From Bacillus solitudinis (lineage in GTDB: Bacteria > Bacillota > Bacilli > Bacillales > Bacillaceae_D): a stretch of 64,000 nucleotides of DNA. Made by a program: the position numbers and the translations under genes. The notes beneath the pieces were generated by a model that saw only the letters and a program-made list of their open reading frames with translations, was not told the origin of the DNA and did no database searches. The stretch covers positions 1,848,308 through 1,912,307 of the forward strand of contig NZ_KZ454943.1 of the NCBI RefSeq assembly GCF_002797395.1, given 5' to 3'. Position 1 is the first letter of the stretch; every line of letters begins with the position of its first letter. Positions 8,449-19,173 of this stretch are shown piece after piece.

Positions 8449-8736
8449 TTAACGACTAACAAGATCGGGTTTCTTTTTCATGCTACGCTCTCCATCAGCT
8501 ACACCTTTTGCCGCGAAAGTACAATCGTCACCCTTAACAAAATCGTCCATATTTCAATGTCCATCTTTATACAACGCATTAACTCTTCGTCATTTCGAGG
8601 TAGAAGTCGACATTGTCGCTCACCACCTAGGCGTTTAAGGGCAACCGCAGCTAAAACGTTCTTCTGGAGCACCACCAGACTCAAGCATGATGTCAACACC
8701 TGTATCTTCAAATGCCGTATTACTTACTGCTAGCAT
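8449..8736 (-). pseudogene. glpX: Decayed glpX (class II fructose-1,6-bisphosphatase) remnant
   Basis: The minus strand encodes the C-terminal third of GlpX broken by at least two frameshifts. Three segments in successive frames read NTAFEDTGVDIM..SGGAPE, then VLAAVALKRLGGERQ followed by RCIKM, then DDFVKGDDCTFAAKGVADGE. These match the order of GlpX motifs (GSGGAPEGVL, ALK.LGGEMQ.RL.P, VKGDDAIFAATGVTDGE). The N-terminal two thirds, including the metal-binding residues, is gone. It lies between rho and murA, exactly where glpX lies in Bacillus subtilis. It therefore cannot encode an active enzyme. Confidence 0.85.
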
Positions 8737-8750
8737 GAATTACCTTAAGC

Positions 8751-10034
8751 CTAATTTTTTACTTGGTCAAGCTCTTCTTCACTCATTTTTTCTCGCCAAA
8801 TTTTCGCACCGAGCCCGATGAGCTTTTCTTCAAGATTTTCATAGCCTCTTTCTACATGGCTGAGGCCTGATAATTCTGTAATACCTTCTGCCATTAAACC
8901 AGCTACAACCAGAGCTGCGCCCGCGCGTAAATCACTGGCGCGTACTTTGGCACCTTGCAGTTTAGTTTTTCCGTTAATAATGGATGAACGCCCTTCGACT
9001 TTCACATTTGCACCCATTCGGCGAAGTTCATCTATATGTTTAAATCTGGCATTATAAATTGTATCTGTGACAATACTCGTCCCGTCTGCCTGTGTGAGCA
9101 AGCTTGTAAACGGCTGCTGCAAGTCGGTAGGGAAACCAGGATAGACAAGAGTTTTAATGTCGACTGCCTTTTTCTTCCCCACATTATGGATTAGTACTTG
9201 GTCGTCTGATACTTCAACCACTACACCCATTTCCCGAAGCTTCGCAATTAGCGATTCAACGTGATAAGGAATGATATTATCAACTAACACTTTTTGCCCC
9301 ATCGCCGCAGCCATAATCATGTAGGTGCCGGCTTCGATACGGTCTGGAATAATGGAGTGTCTGCATCCTTTTAACGAATCGACGCCATCAATACGAATAA
9401 CATTTGTTCCTGCTCCTTTTATCCTAGCACCCATGCTCGATAAAAGTGTCGCTACATCAATAATTTCTGGCTCTTTTGCAGCATTTTCAATAATTGTCTG
9501 ACCTTTGGCTCTAACAGCCGCTAACATTATATTAATCGTCGCGCCCACACTGACTACATCTAAGTAAATGCGCGCACCACGTAATTCTTCAGCACGAAGA
9601 TAGATGGCCCCTTGCTCATTCGTTACTCTTGCACCAAGAGCTTCAAAACCTTTAATGTGCTGGTCAATTGGTCTTGGTCCTAAATTGCAACCACCTGGTA
9701 ATCCGATTACAGCCTTTTTAAACTTACCAAGCATTGCCCCCATCAAATAATACGATGCACGTAACTTCTTTACTTTCCCATTGGGAAGAGGCATCGCAAT
9801 CATCTGCTCTGGATTAATTCTGATTTCGTGAGCGCTTAATTCAACATCTCCACCGATTTCTCTTAAAAGCTCAGCTAAAAGCTTCACATCTGAAATAGTG
9901 GGTAAGTTATCAATCGTAACGGTTGAATCTGCAAGTATTGCTGCAGGAATTAAGGCAACTGCACTGTTCTTTGCTCCACTAATCAAAACTGTTCCTTCTA
10001 ACGGATGTCCGCCTTCAATCATTAATTTATCCAT
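8751..10034 (-). CDS. murA: UDP-N-acetylglucosamine 1-carboxyvinyltransferase
   Basis: Transfers enolpyruvate from PEP to UDP-GlcNAc, the first committed step of peptidoglycan synthesis. It has 427 residues with the EPSP-synthase fold: Lys22-Asn23 in GAKNSA, and the fosfomycin-target Cys116 in [11 protein letters not shown]. It resembles the MurAB/MurZ paralogue of Bacillus subtilis, which occupies the same locus, more than MurAA. The start was set at ATG-GAT-AAA because AGAAGGG lies 8 bp upstream; an ATG 3 bp earlier is possible, and the longer frame has no conserved residues. Confidence 0.96.
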   Translation of the reverse strand: MDKLMIEGGHPLEGTVLISGAKNSAVALIPAAILADSTVTIDNLPTISDVKLLAELLREIGGDVELSAHEIRINPEQMIAMPLPNGKVKKLRASYYLMGAMLGKFKKAVIGLPGGCNLGPRPIDQHIKGFEALGARVTNEQGAIYLRAEELRGARIYLDVVSVGATINIMLAAVRAKGQTIIENAAKEPEIIDVATLLSSMGARIKGAGTNVIRIDGVDSLKGCRHSIIPDRIEAGTYMIMAAAMGQKVLVDNIIPYHVESLIAKLREMGVVVEVSDDQVLIHNVGKKKAVDIKTLVYPGFPTDLQQPFTSLLTQADGTSIVTDTIYNARFKHIDELRRMGANVKVEGRSSIINGKTKLQGAKVRASDLRAGAALVVAGLMAEGITELSGLSHVERGYENLEEKLIGLGAKIWREKMSEEELDQVKN

Positions 10035-10094
10035 CATTGCATCCCTTCTGTCCATGCTCGTCATCGTTCGAATCTCTAGTATTTCTTCTTATCC

Positions 10095-10122
10095 ATTATA
10101 ACCAAAATCAAATTAATGTAAC
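10095..10122 (-). promoter_or_regulatory. Candidate murA promoter
   Basis: Minus strand: -35 GTTACA (10122-10117), 16-bp spacer, -10 TATAAT (10100-10095), about 60 bp before the murA start. The rest of 10123-10395 holds no gene. It contains GC-rich inverted segments (AGCCCGCT at 10319 and AGCGGGCT near 10359) and a 7-bp hairpin TTCCTTA/TAAGGAA abutting the fsa stop. Confidence 0.5.
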
Positions 10123-10395
10123 GTGTAAAAATGGGTACAATATAAGAAAAGCTACTATACAACCTTTTCCTATCCTTTTAAAAAACAAACCTAGAAAATT
10201 GTCGTTCTTGCGCCTTCAATTTAAACAAACGAGATAGAATGTTAGCTAGGAACTACATGAATTATTGAATGAGTAGAAAGGAAGGGGCTGTTTTAAAAGG
10301 GTTCAAAAAGGCATGGCTTAGCCCGCTACATAGTCGTGTGAAATATATACACCAAAAGCAGCGGGCTTCGCTCAGTGATTCCTTATATTAAGGAA

Positions 10396-11040
10396 TTATT
10401 TCTTAAAGCCTTCCCAATCAGCTAGGAATTTTTCGATTCCTTGGTCAGTTAGTGGGTGTTTTGCTAACGATTTAATTACTCCGAATGGAATCGTTGCGAT
10501 GTGAGCACCTCTTAGCGCTGAATCTGTCACGTGCACAGGATGACGAACAGATGCGGCAATGATTTCCGTCTCTAGTCCATGGATATCAAAAATTTCACGA
10601 ATTTGAGTGATTAACTCAAGACCATTATGCCCGATATCATCAAGACGTCCAAGAAATGGGGACACATATGTTGCACCTGCACGAGCAGCTAAAAGAGCTT
10701 GTACTGCTGAGAAAACAAGAGTAACGTTTGTTTTAATGCCTTCCTTTGAGAATGCAGCTACGGCTTTTAGACCTTCTGTAGTCATAGGAACTTTAACTGT
10801 GATATTAGAAGCAATTGCAGCAAGCTCCTTACCTTCTTTAATCATTCCTTCTGCATCTAGTGCAATAACCTCTGCACTCACCGAACCAGGTACAATTGCC
10901 GTAATTTCACGTAAACGGTCGTGGAAATCTACTCCCTCCTTTGCTACTAGAGAAGGGTTAGTTGTCACACCCGATACGATTCCAAGTTCACTTGCTTCTT
11001 TGATTTCAGAAACGTTTGCTGTATCAATAAAAAATTTCAT
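10396..11040 (-). CDS. fsa: Fructose-6-phosphate aldolase / transaldolase, small type
   Basis: Class I aldolase of the TalC/FSA subfamily (YwjH/Tal in Bacillus subtilis), acting in the non-oxidative pentose phosphate pathway. It has 214 residues with the Schiff-base lysine Lys83 in ITVKVPMT, the N-terminal MKFFIDTAN signature, and GVTTNPSLV at 24-32. The start is the ATG of MKFFID with GAGGTG 6 bp upstream; a GTG 9 bp further upstream is part of that ribosome site. It lies between fba and murA as in Bacillus subtilis. Whether transaldolase or F6P aldolase activity dominates cannot be told from sequence. Confidence 0.95.
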   Translation of the reverse strand: MKFFIDTANVSEIKEASELGIVSGVTTNPSLVAKEGVDFHDRLREITAIVPGSVSAEVIALDAEGMIKEGKELAAIASNITVKVPMTTEGLKAVAAFSKEGIKTNVTLVFSAVQALLAARAGATYVSPFLGRLDDIGHNGLELITQIREIFDIHGLETEIIAASVRHPVHVTDSALRGAHIATIPFGVIKSLAKHPLTDQGIEKFLADWEGFKK

Positions 11041-11115
11041 TTTATTCACCTCATAAATAGTTTTAAAATAACAACGATTGCATTTTTACTATGTCGAATT
11101 ATCTGACATATGGAT

Positions 11116-11154
11116 TTAATGTAAAAGCAGCTCAAAGAACTGCTTTTACATTAA
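11116..11154 (-). terminator. Hairpin after fba
   Basis: Perfect 15-bp inverted repeat (11116-11130 with 11140-11154; arm TTAATGTAAAAGCAG) around a 9-nt loop. It ends 4 bp before the fba stop codon region. Only a short T-run follows, so termination may be partial, allowing fba-fsa read-through. Confidence 0.65.
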
Positions 11155-11158
11155 TTTA

Positions 11159-12022
11159 TTAAGCTTTATTTGAAGAACCGAAGTCACGCATTTTTCCTTT
11201 AACAGTTTCCTTAATTGCATCACGAGCTGGCCCTAAATATTTACGTGGATCATACTCATTTGGCTTAGCTGCAAGTGTTTCACGAACTGCTTTCGCCGAT
11301 GAAATTTGGCTTTCAGTATTTACATTAATCTTAGCATGTCCAAATTCAATTGCTTTTTGAACATCCTTTAATGGAATCCCTGTACCACCATGAAGAACCA
11401 AAGGAATCCCTACAAGCTGGTTAATTTCATTCATACGGTCGAAGCCAAGGTTCGGCTCGCCTTTATATGGTCCGTGAACAGATCCTAAAGCTGGAGCAAA
11501 ACAGTCAACGCCCGTTGCTGCTACAAGCTCTTTACACTCAGCAGGAATAGCGTATGCTGCATCTGCATCATCCACAACTAAGTCATCTTCTTGTCCACCA
11601 ATACGACCAAGCTCAGCTTCAACAGACACTCCAATAGCATGAGCGACCGCAACAACTTGCTTCGTAATTGCGATGTTTTCTTCTAATGGATGATGAGAAC
11701 CATCGATCATAACTGAAGTAAACCCTGCATGGATGGCTTCCACACACTTTTCAAAGCTTGATCCATGATCAAGGTGAATAGCTACCGGTACTGTAACGTT
11801 ATAGTCTTCCATAAGACCTTCAACGATTTTCACAACCGTTTTAAATCCACCCATGTAACGAGCTGCTCCTTCAGAAACCCCACAAATTACTGGTGACTTT
11901 TCTTCCTCAGCTGCTTGTAAGATTGCTTGCGTAAACTCAAGGTTATTTAAGTTGAACTGTCCAACTGCATAGCCTTCCGCTTTCGCTTTTTTCAGCATTT
12001 CTGTCATTGATACTAAAGGCAT
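11159..12022 (-). CDS. fbaA: Class II fructose-1,6-bisphosphate aldolase
   Basis: Zinc-dependent aldolase interconverting fructose-1,6-bisphosphate with DHAP and glyceraldehyde-3-phosphate in glycolysis and gluconeogenesis. The 287 residues include the catalytic/zinc segment HLDHGSSFE near 83-91, the LHGGTGIP phosphate-binding loop, and the INVNTE motif. The start ATG has AAGGAGG upstream. With glpX decayed 2.5 kb away, this is the only FBP-metabolising enzyme left at the locus. Confidence 0.97.
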   Translation of the reverse strand: MPLVSMTEMLKKAKAEGYAVGQFNLNNLEFTQAILQAAEEEKSPVICGVSEGAARYMGGFKTVVKIVEGLMEDYNVTVPVAIHLDHGSSFEKCVEAIHAGFTSVMIDGSHHPLEENIAITKQVVAVAHAIGVSVEAELGRIGGQEDDLVVDDADAAYAIPAECKELVAATGVDCFAPALGSVHGPYKGEPNLGFDRMNEINQLVGIPLVLHGGTGIPLKDVQKAIEFGHAKINVNTESQISSAKAVRETLAAKPNEYDPRKYLGPARDAIKETVKGKMRDFGSSNKA

Positions 12023-12286
12023 TCTTTTTCCTCCTTCGAATTAAGAGCAAATTCACTTTAACATACACTTTCTACTTAACAAGGTTTTCCACATAAGAAA
12101 GGAACTATCCGTAAAACTATGTATATCCTTATTAATTAAAATTGCATTGCTCATAATATAATCGTGTTTATTATAGCATACTCTTCTGAAAATACACGGT
12201 TTGCAAAGGAGTTTCATTAATTTTTTTAAAGTAAACGCTTCCTTAATGAGAGTTTTAACAAAACCGGTATCCCTTCAGAATTTTAA

Positions 12287-12652
12287 TTACTTACTAATGC
12301 CGATATTTTTTTTAATTACTTCGCGAATATCATCAATGTCAAACGGCTTCGCAAAATGAGTAATTGCACCTAGCTGCATTGCTTCGTTAATTAAATTTAA
12401 CTCTCCATATGCCGTCATCATAATAACGTCAATCTCAGCATGCTTCTCTTTAATACGCTTTAGAATTTCTAACCCATCCATTCCGGGGATTTTCATATCT
12501 AAAAGAACAAGATCCGGCTTATCTTTTTCGACAATATTTAAAGCTTGGACACCATTAGCTGCTTGAAAGATTTGGTACCCATCTTTTTGTAGAATCTCAC
12601 TTAATAACACACGAATTCCGTATTGGTCATCTACAACTAATATTTTCTGCAT
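12287..12652 (-). CDS. spo0F: Sporulation phosphorelay response regulator Spo0F
   Basis: Single-domain receiver that carries phosphate from sporulation kinases to Spo0B and so to Spo0A. It has 121 residues; the acidic pocket is Asp8-Asp9, the phospho-acceptor Asp52 is in [11 protein letters not shown] (Asp54 in the slightly longer Bacillus subtilis protein), and the conserved MTAYG and FAKPFD segments are present. A good ribosome site (AGGGGTG) precedes the ATG. Candidate 0A boxes lie upstream. Confidence 0.97.
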   Translation of the reverse strand: MQKILVVDDQYGIRVLLSEILQKDGYQIFQAANGVQALNIVEKDKPDLVLLDMKIPGMDGLEILKRIKEKHAEIDVIMMTAYGELNLINEAMQLGAITHFAKPFDIDDIREVIKKNIGISK

Positions 12653-12775
12653 ATGTACACCCCTTTATTTAAATCGGACACTTTCTCAGTGCCGTACTTA
12701 TCCATATCTTTACTCTACAATTCAAGAAAACTTTTAATAATCCTCCTTTACTCCCTCCCTTTTCATACAAAAAAC

Positions 12776-12805
12776 TTCCGACAAGTACTGTCTAAGCCTG
12801 TCGAA
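12776..12805. promoter_or_regulatory. Two candidate 0A boxes upstream of spo0F
   Basis: TGTCGAA at 12799-12805 (plus strand) is a perfect core 0A box; TGTCGGAA on the minus strand at 12783-12776 has one deviation. spo0F of Bacillus subtilis is controlled by Spo0A from paired boxes. The sigma-H elements could not be placed convincingly: AAAGGAGGA and GAAT are present, but the spacing is about 2 bp too long. Confidence 0.4.
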
Positions 12806-12891
12806 TTGAAGACTTTCCAACCTTTCTAGTCTTACGTTATAATTCTTTGATAAGACATGGGAATTCAAATGATGAAAAAGGAGTTCGACTA

Positions 12892-13416
12892 ATGATTCAA
12901 ATTTTCACGACCCAACTCACCGGACTAATGAAAGCAATTCAAGAAAAGCAAATTGATTCACTAGAAGATGCTGGCAGGTTGCTCGCACAGACGATTATTG
13001 CAAAAGGCACTGTCTATGTGTATGGAACGAAAGAAATGGCTGCTGTATCGGCAGAGGCACTTTATGGCAAAGAAGCGCTGGGTACCTTTTTACCTTTAGC
13101 TAACCAAGGAAACATGCATACTCCAGGAGTACAGGATCGAGTCCTTCTTGTTTCACGTTCATCTGATGAAGACATCCTCGTCCTTGCTCGTGACTTGTAT
13201 AAGAATTCAATCCCTTTCGTTGCCATTTCAACTGTGGAGGAGGCTGATGACGAACTCGTTACTCTCGCTGACGTTCACATTAATCTTGATGTGACGCGAT
13301 CTCTTGTTCCACAGGACGATGGTTCAAAAATTGGCTACCCTGCATCGCTTATTGCATTGTACACATTCTTTTGTTTACACCTTACAATTCATGACATTAT
13401 TTCAGAATATGAATGA
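12892..13416 (+). CDS. ywjG: DUF2529 protein, YwjG family
   Basis: Conserved Bacillus protein of unknown function, 174 residues, corresponding in position and sequence to YwjG. It looks like a sugar-isomerase (SIS)-like alpha/beta fold: GTVYVYGTKEMAAVSAEAL near 36-54 and VLLVSRSSDEDILVLAR near 80-96. The start at ATG-ATT-CAA has AAAAAGGAG 8 bp upstream; the longer frame upstream lacks a ribosome site. It is convergent with pyrG and shares its terminator. Confidence 0.8.
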   Translation: MIQIFTTQLTGLMKAIQEKQIDSLEDAGRLLAQTIIAKGTVYVYGTKEMAAVSAEALYGKEALGTFLPLANQGNMHTPGVQDRVLLVSRSSDEDILVLARDLYKNSIPFVAISTVEEADDELVTLADVHINLDVTRSLVPQDDGSKIGYPASLIALYTFFCLHLTIHDIISEYE

Positions 13417-13490
13417 GAAAGGTCACATGACTCATTTGTGGAGCCACTGCTCTTTTAGGAAATGACTCAACGTCCTTTGAATCACTTCAA

Positions 13491-13531
13491 AAAAAGGTCT
13501 GACACTAAACAATAAAGTGTCAGACCTTTTT
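13491..13531. terminator. Bidirectional terminator between ywjG and pyrG
   Basis: Perfect 16-bp stem AAAAAGGTCTGACACT (13491-13506) with 13516-13531, giving a T-tract on both strands. It serves convergent ywjG and pyrG. Confidence 0.92.
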
Positions 13532-13536
13532 ACTAA

Positions 13537-15135
<1,599 letters not shown>

Positions 15136-15221
15136 TTATATCGACTCCTTCACGTTCTAATAATCACTTGATTTACTGAGTGAAACAAGCTGTTACAGCT
15201 CACAGTTTATATAAAATAAAA

Positions 15222-15264
15222 AACAAAAGTGACACCTTACCCAAAAAGGGGGCGCACTTTTGTT
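15222..15264 (-). terminator. rpoE terminator
   Basis: AACAAAAGTG (15222-15231) pairs perfectly with CACTTTTGTT (15255-15264), with an inner ACC/GGG pairing. On the minus strand a T-rich tail follows. It is about 90 nt downstream of the rpoE stop. Confidence 0.75.
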
Positions 15265-15356
15265 ATAGTCCGTCATAAATTGCATTTCAGAAGCCCAAAA
15301 ATGATTCTACCTAGAACTTACGAGGAAGTCAAGATCTCTTCACATTCTCGGCTAAT

Positions 15357-15863
15357 TTATTCTTCTTTAATCTCTGTATCGTCATCGTCATCGTCGTCGT
15401 CAGTATCATCATCGCCAAAAGTCTCGACTTCATCGTCATCGTCAAAATCATCGTCATCCGCATCTTCTGCACTAGAGATTACATCTAGTTCGTCTTCAAG
15501 ATCTTCAAATTCATCATCGACATCATCGAAATCATCATCCAAATCATCAATGTCAGCTTTGACCTTTTTACGCGGCTTTACTGGCGCTGTAATTTCCTCT
15601 TCAGCTTGCTCCAAAGGATACCAACTTTTAAGACCCCATTGATTATCGCCTAAAGTAAGAAAACGTCCATCAATATTTAAATCTGTATATAAAAAGGCAA
15701 TACGGTTATTTAGCTGCTCTTTTGTCATGCCTCTAATTTCAGCGACACGTTTGACCAACTCATGATAGTCAAATGGCTTTCGTTCTTCTACCATAATAGA
15801 GAAGGCAACTTCTACCATTGATAACTCTTGAAGCTCCTCTTTTTCCATTTCCTTTAAATTCAA
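15357..15863 (-). CDS. rpoE: RNA polymerase delta subunit
   Basis: Accessory subunit of Gram-positive RNA polymerase that speeds recycling and raises promoter selectivity. Predicted as 168 residues: an N-terminal HARE-HTH domain (1-~90, with YTDLNIDGRF and WGLKSWYP) and a long Asp/Glu-rich disordered tail. The start chosen is TTG at 15861-15863, because AAAGGA lies 10 bp upstream and the protein then aligns end to end with the Bacillus subtilis start (MNLKEMEKEELQELS). The frame stays open to an ATG at 15941, so a 26-residue N-terminal extension is possible but lacks a ribosome site. Confidence 0.9.
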   Translation of the reverse strand: MNLKEMEKEELQELSMVEVAFSIMVEERKPFDYHELVKRVAEIRGMTKEQLNNRIAFLYTDLNIDGRFLTLGDNQWGLKSWYPLEQAEEEITAPVKPRKKVKADIDDLDDDFDDVDDEFEDLEDELDVISSAEDADDDDFDDDDEVETFGDDDTDDDDDDDDTEIKEE

Positions 15864-15989
15864 TGTGAGCACGTCCTTTCCATCTTTCCTTATCACCTTT
15901 ATTTCTTTCGAGTAAAGATCATACTTTTTCATTATAAACACATTTTATACAAATATGCTAGATAGTAGATGAAAATCTAGAAAGTACAA

Positions 15990-16868
15990 TTAATTTAAGG
16001 AATAAGCTTCTCGATATAAAGCCGACTTTTTCGCAATAAATTCTTTATGTGAGCGAACAAGGGGATTAATTGGATCCTCTTGCGGAATGAATAAGATTTC
16101 AACGATAAGTCCGTTATTTAGCTCTGCTCGGTTCCCAATTGACATATTCATTAATTTTCGAATAAATACCTGAATCATCAATGGATCTAGACGACCGAAT
16201 GAGTCGTTTTTCATTTCTCTTAATACATCATAAAAGGAAAGACCTTTTCGATAGACTCGGTCTGATGTCATCGCATGAAAAACATCAGCAATAGCGATAA
16301 TTTTAGAATAATAACTTATTTGACTTGCCTTCTTTTGGTGCGGATAGCCTGTCCCATCACCCCGTTCATGATGCTCAAGCGCCATGAGACATACTTCCTT
16401 TGAAAAACTTCCATCCTCTTTTAAGAACTCATAGCCTAATATAGTATGAAGCTTAATTGCACTATACTCTTCATTTGATAAAGCACCCGGCTTTGTTAAT
16501 AGGTTTTTATCAATGCGAGCCTTTCCTATATCGTGGACAAGTCCACCTAATGTCACTTGATTGATTTCTTCATCAGTAAGATTCAACCACTTTGCGAGCA
16601 TTGACGAGATAATCGACACGCCAATATTATGTCGATATGTATAATCATCTTTTACTTGGAGGTCATGCATTAAACCAGCAAGGTGCTTCTCTTCAGACAT
16701 CTCCTTTACTAGAGACAGAATATAGGTTTCTACTCTCCTAATTTCAGAACGATGATTTTGATCGTTATGAAAAATTTGTTTAAGCTCAGTCATTGTTTGA
16801 AGCATAAGCGCTTCTTTCTTCTCACCTTGATAAGCTCTCAGACTTTGACTTAAACTTGCAACTATCAT
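15990..16868 (-). CDS. HD-GYP domain protein, probable cyclic-di-GMP phosphodiesterase (5' part split off)
   Basis: HD-GYP proteins hydrolyse cyclic-di-GMP or related signals. The 292 residues hold the metal site GLVHDIGK near 108-115 and the GYP motif HHERGDGTGYP near 170-180. Family members of this type in Bacilli normally begin with a short N-terminal domain. That domain is encoded just upstream in a different frame (16877-17005) and the frame of this ORF continues upstream past the ATG to about 16900 (HSEKELDFK). A frameshift has therefore probably split one gene. The ATG at 16868 has only a weak ribosome site, so the product may not be made efficiently. Confidence 0.8.
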   Translation of the reverse strand: MIVASLSQSLRAYQGEKKEALMLQTMTELKQIFHNDQNHRSEIRRVETYILSLVKEMSEEKHLAGLMHDLQVKDDYTYRHNIGVSIISSMLAKWLNLTDEEINQVTLGGLVHDIGKARIDKNLLTKPGALSNEEYSAIKLHTILGYEFLKEDGSFSKEVCLMALEHHERGDGTGYPHQKKASQISYYSKIIAIADVFHAMTSDRVYRKGLSFYDVLREMKNDSFGRLDPLMIQVFIRKLMNMSIGNRAELNNGLIVEILFIPQEDPINPLVRSHKEFIAKKSALYREAYSLN

Positions 16869-16876
16869 CTTAAAGT

Positions 16877-17005
16877 CTAGCTCTTTCTCTGAATGCGTTT
16901 AATGTATTTATGGGTAATAACGGTCCCTTTCGCTAATAAAAGCGACCCGTCAGAAGAGTAAATATCCTCACATAGCGTCTTTCCGATATAATTATCTATT
17001 TGCAC
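16877..17005 (-). pseudogene. N-terminal fragment of the HD-GYP gene
   Basis: Encodes about 42 residues (VQIDNYIGKTLCEDIYSSDG, then SLLLAKGTVITHKYIKRIQ), the N-terminal domain typical of Bacillus HD-GYP proteins, ending in TAG at 16877-16879. The start is GTG at 17005, with AAAGAGG 8 bp upstream. It stops 9 bp before the ATG of the HD-GYP ORF, which is in another frame, so the two are best explained as one frameshifted gene. Confidence 0.6.
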
Positions 17006-17133
17006 CACTATCGCCTCTTTACTTGTACAATAAACAAATTTGTAATAATCATACAGTAGTAGCAATAATTTTCATAGACTATTCCCCATAGATAGTGGTT
17101 GAATTTTACATTTATACTCCTATCTATGTTTGA

Positions 17134-17757
17134 CTATCTGACCTGTAAAAGACCCGAAATTTGGTACTTGGTGTATTCAGATAATGAATAATGGCGTTGA
17201 ATGGCCCAACGTCTAAACGTCCACATTTGTCCTTGCACAAGAATGTTTTGAGCAAGAAGCTTAACTTTATCTTCTGTAATCATTAGCTCACCACTTTTTA
17301 AACAATCGATAATTATTAACTCGAACATCTCTGCCATGTCCATTTCTTTTTCAAGTACATACTTTAACGCTTCATTTGGGAGAGATTTTGTTTCCTGATA
17401 CATGACAAGTACTTCGTCCTGCATTTCATCGATAACTAAAAAATAAGCTGTTATCGCTTGTTTTAATCTCTCAAGACCAGCCCCCTCTTGTTTAAGATGC
17501 TGAGCTAGTCGCTCTCGAACTTCCTCATAAATGTTATCGCAAACTAGATAAAGAACATCTTCCTTTGCACCAATGTACTCATATAATGTTCCGATACTAA
17601 ATCCAGCATGCTTAGCAATTTCTCTTGTTGTTGTTCGATGAAATCCTTTTTCAATAAACAAGTGAACCGCTGCTTTTATCATTTGTTCTCTACGTTTTTT
17701 TATTAAATGGGGATCTTTAATCATTGAAGGAACAGTTTTCTTTTTCAATAGTTTCAA
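17134..17757 (-). CDS. TetR-family transcriptional regulator
   Basis: DNA-binding repressor of about 205 residues. The N-terminal helix-turn-helix is clear: FIEKGFHRTTTREIAKHAGF followed by SIGTLYEYIGAKEDVLY, then an alpha-helical ligand domain. The start is uncertain: TTG at 17757 or TTG at 17748 (MKKKTVPSMIKD) can use the upstream AGGAAGTAGG. Bacillus relatives have similar regulators next to acyl-CoA dehydrogenase genes downstream of rpoE, but no such gene is present here, so its target is unknown. Confidence 0.87.
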   Translation of the reverse strand: MKLLKKKTVPSMIKDPHLIKKRREQMIKAAVHLFIEKGFHRTTTREIAKHAGFSIGTLYEYIGAKEDVLYLVCDNIYEEVRERLAQHLKQEGAGLERLKQAITAYFLVIDEMQDEVLVMYQETKSLPNEALKYVLEKEMDMAEMFELIIIDCLKSGELMITEDKVKLLAQNILVQGQMWTFRRWAIQRHYSLSEYTKYQISGLLQVR

Positions 17758-17896
17758 CCTACTTCCTCATCATTGTATCAACTTCCATATAAGGATACTA
17801 AATATTCAAACAACATTCTAGAATCTTTTCTCATGAAACCCTTTTTTTTGGAAAGCCTAAGGAAATATAAACTTTTGAAAAAGGAGGGTTTCTATT

Positions 17897-19093
17897 ATGA
17901 ACGGATTTTTTATCGCATTGCTTGTAATAAGCGTTATTTTAATATGGTTGCGGCTCGATTTTGTATTTGGATTAAGGAAACAACGCAAAGAAGCTAAACG
18001 TCATGTACAAGAAACAAGATACAGTGAAGTGAAACTTTTTACAACAGGAGATGATTTTTTCAAACATACCTTTGCTGATATTCAACAAGCCACAGACCAT
18101 ATTCATCTCCTTTTTTATATTTTCCGCGATGACCATATTGGTACGAAGATGGTTAAGCTATTAGAAACAAAGGCAAAGGAGGGGGTTACTGTCAGACTTC
18201 TTCTCGACAGAATCGGATGCCAGATATCTCGGAAATCGATTAAACAACTTAAGAAGTCCGGTGTGAAATTTGCTTATTCTCATCCTATCCAGTTTCCCTT
18301 TTTCTTTTTTACTCTCAATCGCCGAAACCACCGTAAACTTAGTATTTTCGATGGACGAGTCGGATACATTGGTGGGTATAATGTTGGTGATGAATACTTA
18401 GGACGCGATCCTAAGTTTGGGGTATGGAAAGATTACCATCTTCGCTTGGAAGGGGATGGTGTTCAAGATTTACAAGAGCAATTCCTTGAAGATTGGCAAA
18501 GTGCAAAGCAAAAGTACGTGAAGAAGGACAGTCACTACCCTTCGCTTTCTAAAGGATCGATTCCGTTACGAATTTTACCCACTGATGGTGTTTTTCTTGA
18601 AGAAACGTTTCTAGATTTAATTAAACAAGCAAACCATACCATAACCGTTGGTACCCCTTATTTTATACCAGGAGCGCACTTGCAGCAGGCTTTAATTGAG
18701 GCTGCAGAAAGAGGTGTTGATGTTCGTTTAATATTGCCTAAGCAGGGAGACCATCCCTTTGTAAAAGAGGCTGCATTTCCCTTTTTTAAAGATTTGTTAG
18801 AGGCGGGGGTTAATGTATACCAATATTACCGCGGCTTTTTTCATACGAAGGTGTTTGTCATTGATAATCAAATGTGTGACATTGGCACTGCAAATTTTGA
18901 CCAACGTAGCTTTCATCTTAATCATGAAATCAACTGTTTGATTTTTGAGTCCTCCTTTGTAGAAGGAGTCTTAAAAGAATTAGACCTTGATATTGGTACT
19001 TCCGAACGACTTACATTAGAAGCTTTCAAAAAACGCCCCTTCAGTCAAAGAAGCAAGGAAAAAATTGCAACCATGATTTCAGGATTGCTCTAG
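17897..19093 (+). CDS. clsB: Cardiolipin synthase, YwjE (ClsB) type
   Basis: Membrane-anchored phospholipase D-superfamily enzyme that joins phosphatidylglycerol molecules to cardiolipin. The 398 residues comprise one N-terminal membrane helix (residues 4-20) and two HKD motifs: HRKLSIFD near 143-150 and HTKVFVID near 312-319, the latter followed by GTANFDQRS. AAAGGAGGG precedes the ATG. Only one TM helix and the divergent N-terminus resemble the minor YwjE enzyme, which lies in this neighbourhood in Bacillus subtilis. Confidence 0.92.
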   Translation: MNGFFIALLVISVILIWLRLDFVFGLRKQRKEAKRHVQETRYSEVKLFTTGDDFFKHTFADIQQATDHIHLLFYIFRDDHIGTKMVKLLETKAKEGVTVRLLLDRIGCQISRKSIKQLKKSGVKFAYSHPIQFPFFFFTLNRRNHRKLSIFDGRVGYIGGYNVGDEYLGRDPKFGVWKDYHLRLEGDGVQDLQEQFLEDWQSAKQKYVKKDSHYPSLSKGSIPLRILPTDGVFLEETFLDLIKQANHTITVGTPYFIPGAHLQQALIEAAERGVDVRLILPKQGDHPFVKEAAFPFFKDLLEAGVNVYQYYRGFFHTKVFVIDNQMCDIGTANFDQRSFHLNHEINCLIFESSFVEGVLKELDLDIGTSERLTLEAFKKRPFSQRSKEKIATMISGLL

Positions 19094-19114
19094 ATTCATT
19101 TTAAACCCTTGAAA

Positions 19115-19147
19115 GCCCTACTATGAGTAATACTCTCATAGTAGGGC
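19115..19147. terminator. Bidirectional hairpin between clsB and hydrolase
   Basis: Perfect 13-bp inverted repeat GCCCTACTATGAG with 19135-19147 around a 7-nt loop. The flank (CTCATAGTAGGGCGAGTCGCGC) resembles the hairpin at 34829-34860. Tails are not U-rich, so it may be a repeat-family member rather than a strong terminator. Confidence 0.6.
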
Positions 19148-19173
19148 GAGTCGCGCATTCTTGAATTCCTTTT

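Noticed and set aside
8499-8711. Intact 70-residue gene on the minus strand
   Set aside because: Its translation is the middle fragment of GlpX in one frame, with the flanking GlpX motifs in other frames; it is part of the pseudogene.
12228-12245. cre site upstream of fba (GTAAACGCTTCC)
   Set aside because: Three mismatches to the consensus and no promoter nearby.
12720-12749. Sigma-H promoter for spo0F
   Set aside because: AAAGGAGGA and GAAT elements exist, but the spacing is about 2 bp longer than usual, so it is not annotated.
15136-15221. pyrG attenuator (GGGCTC initial run and leader terminator)
   Set aside because: Neither the reiterative start sequence nor a hairpin with a U-tract is present upstream of pyrG; only a short AGCTGT/ACAGCT dyad is seen.
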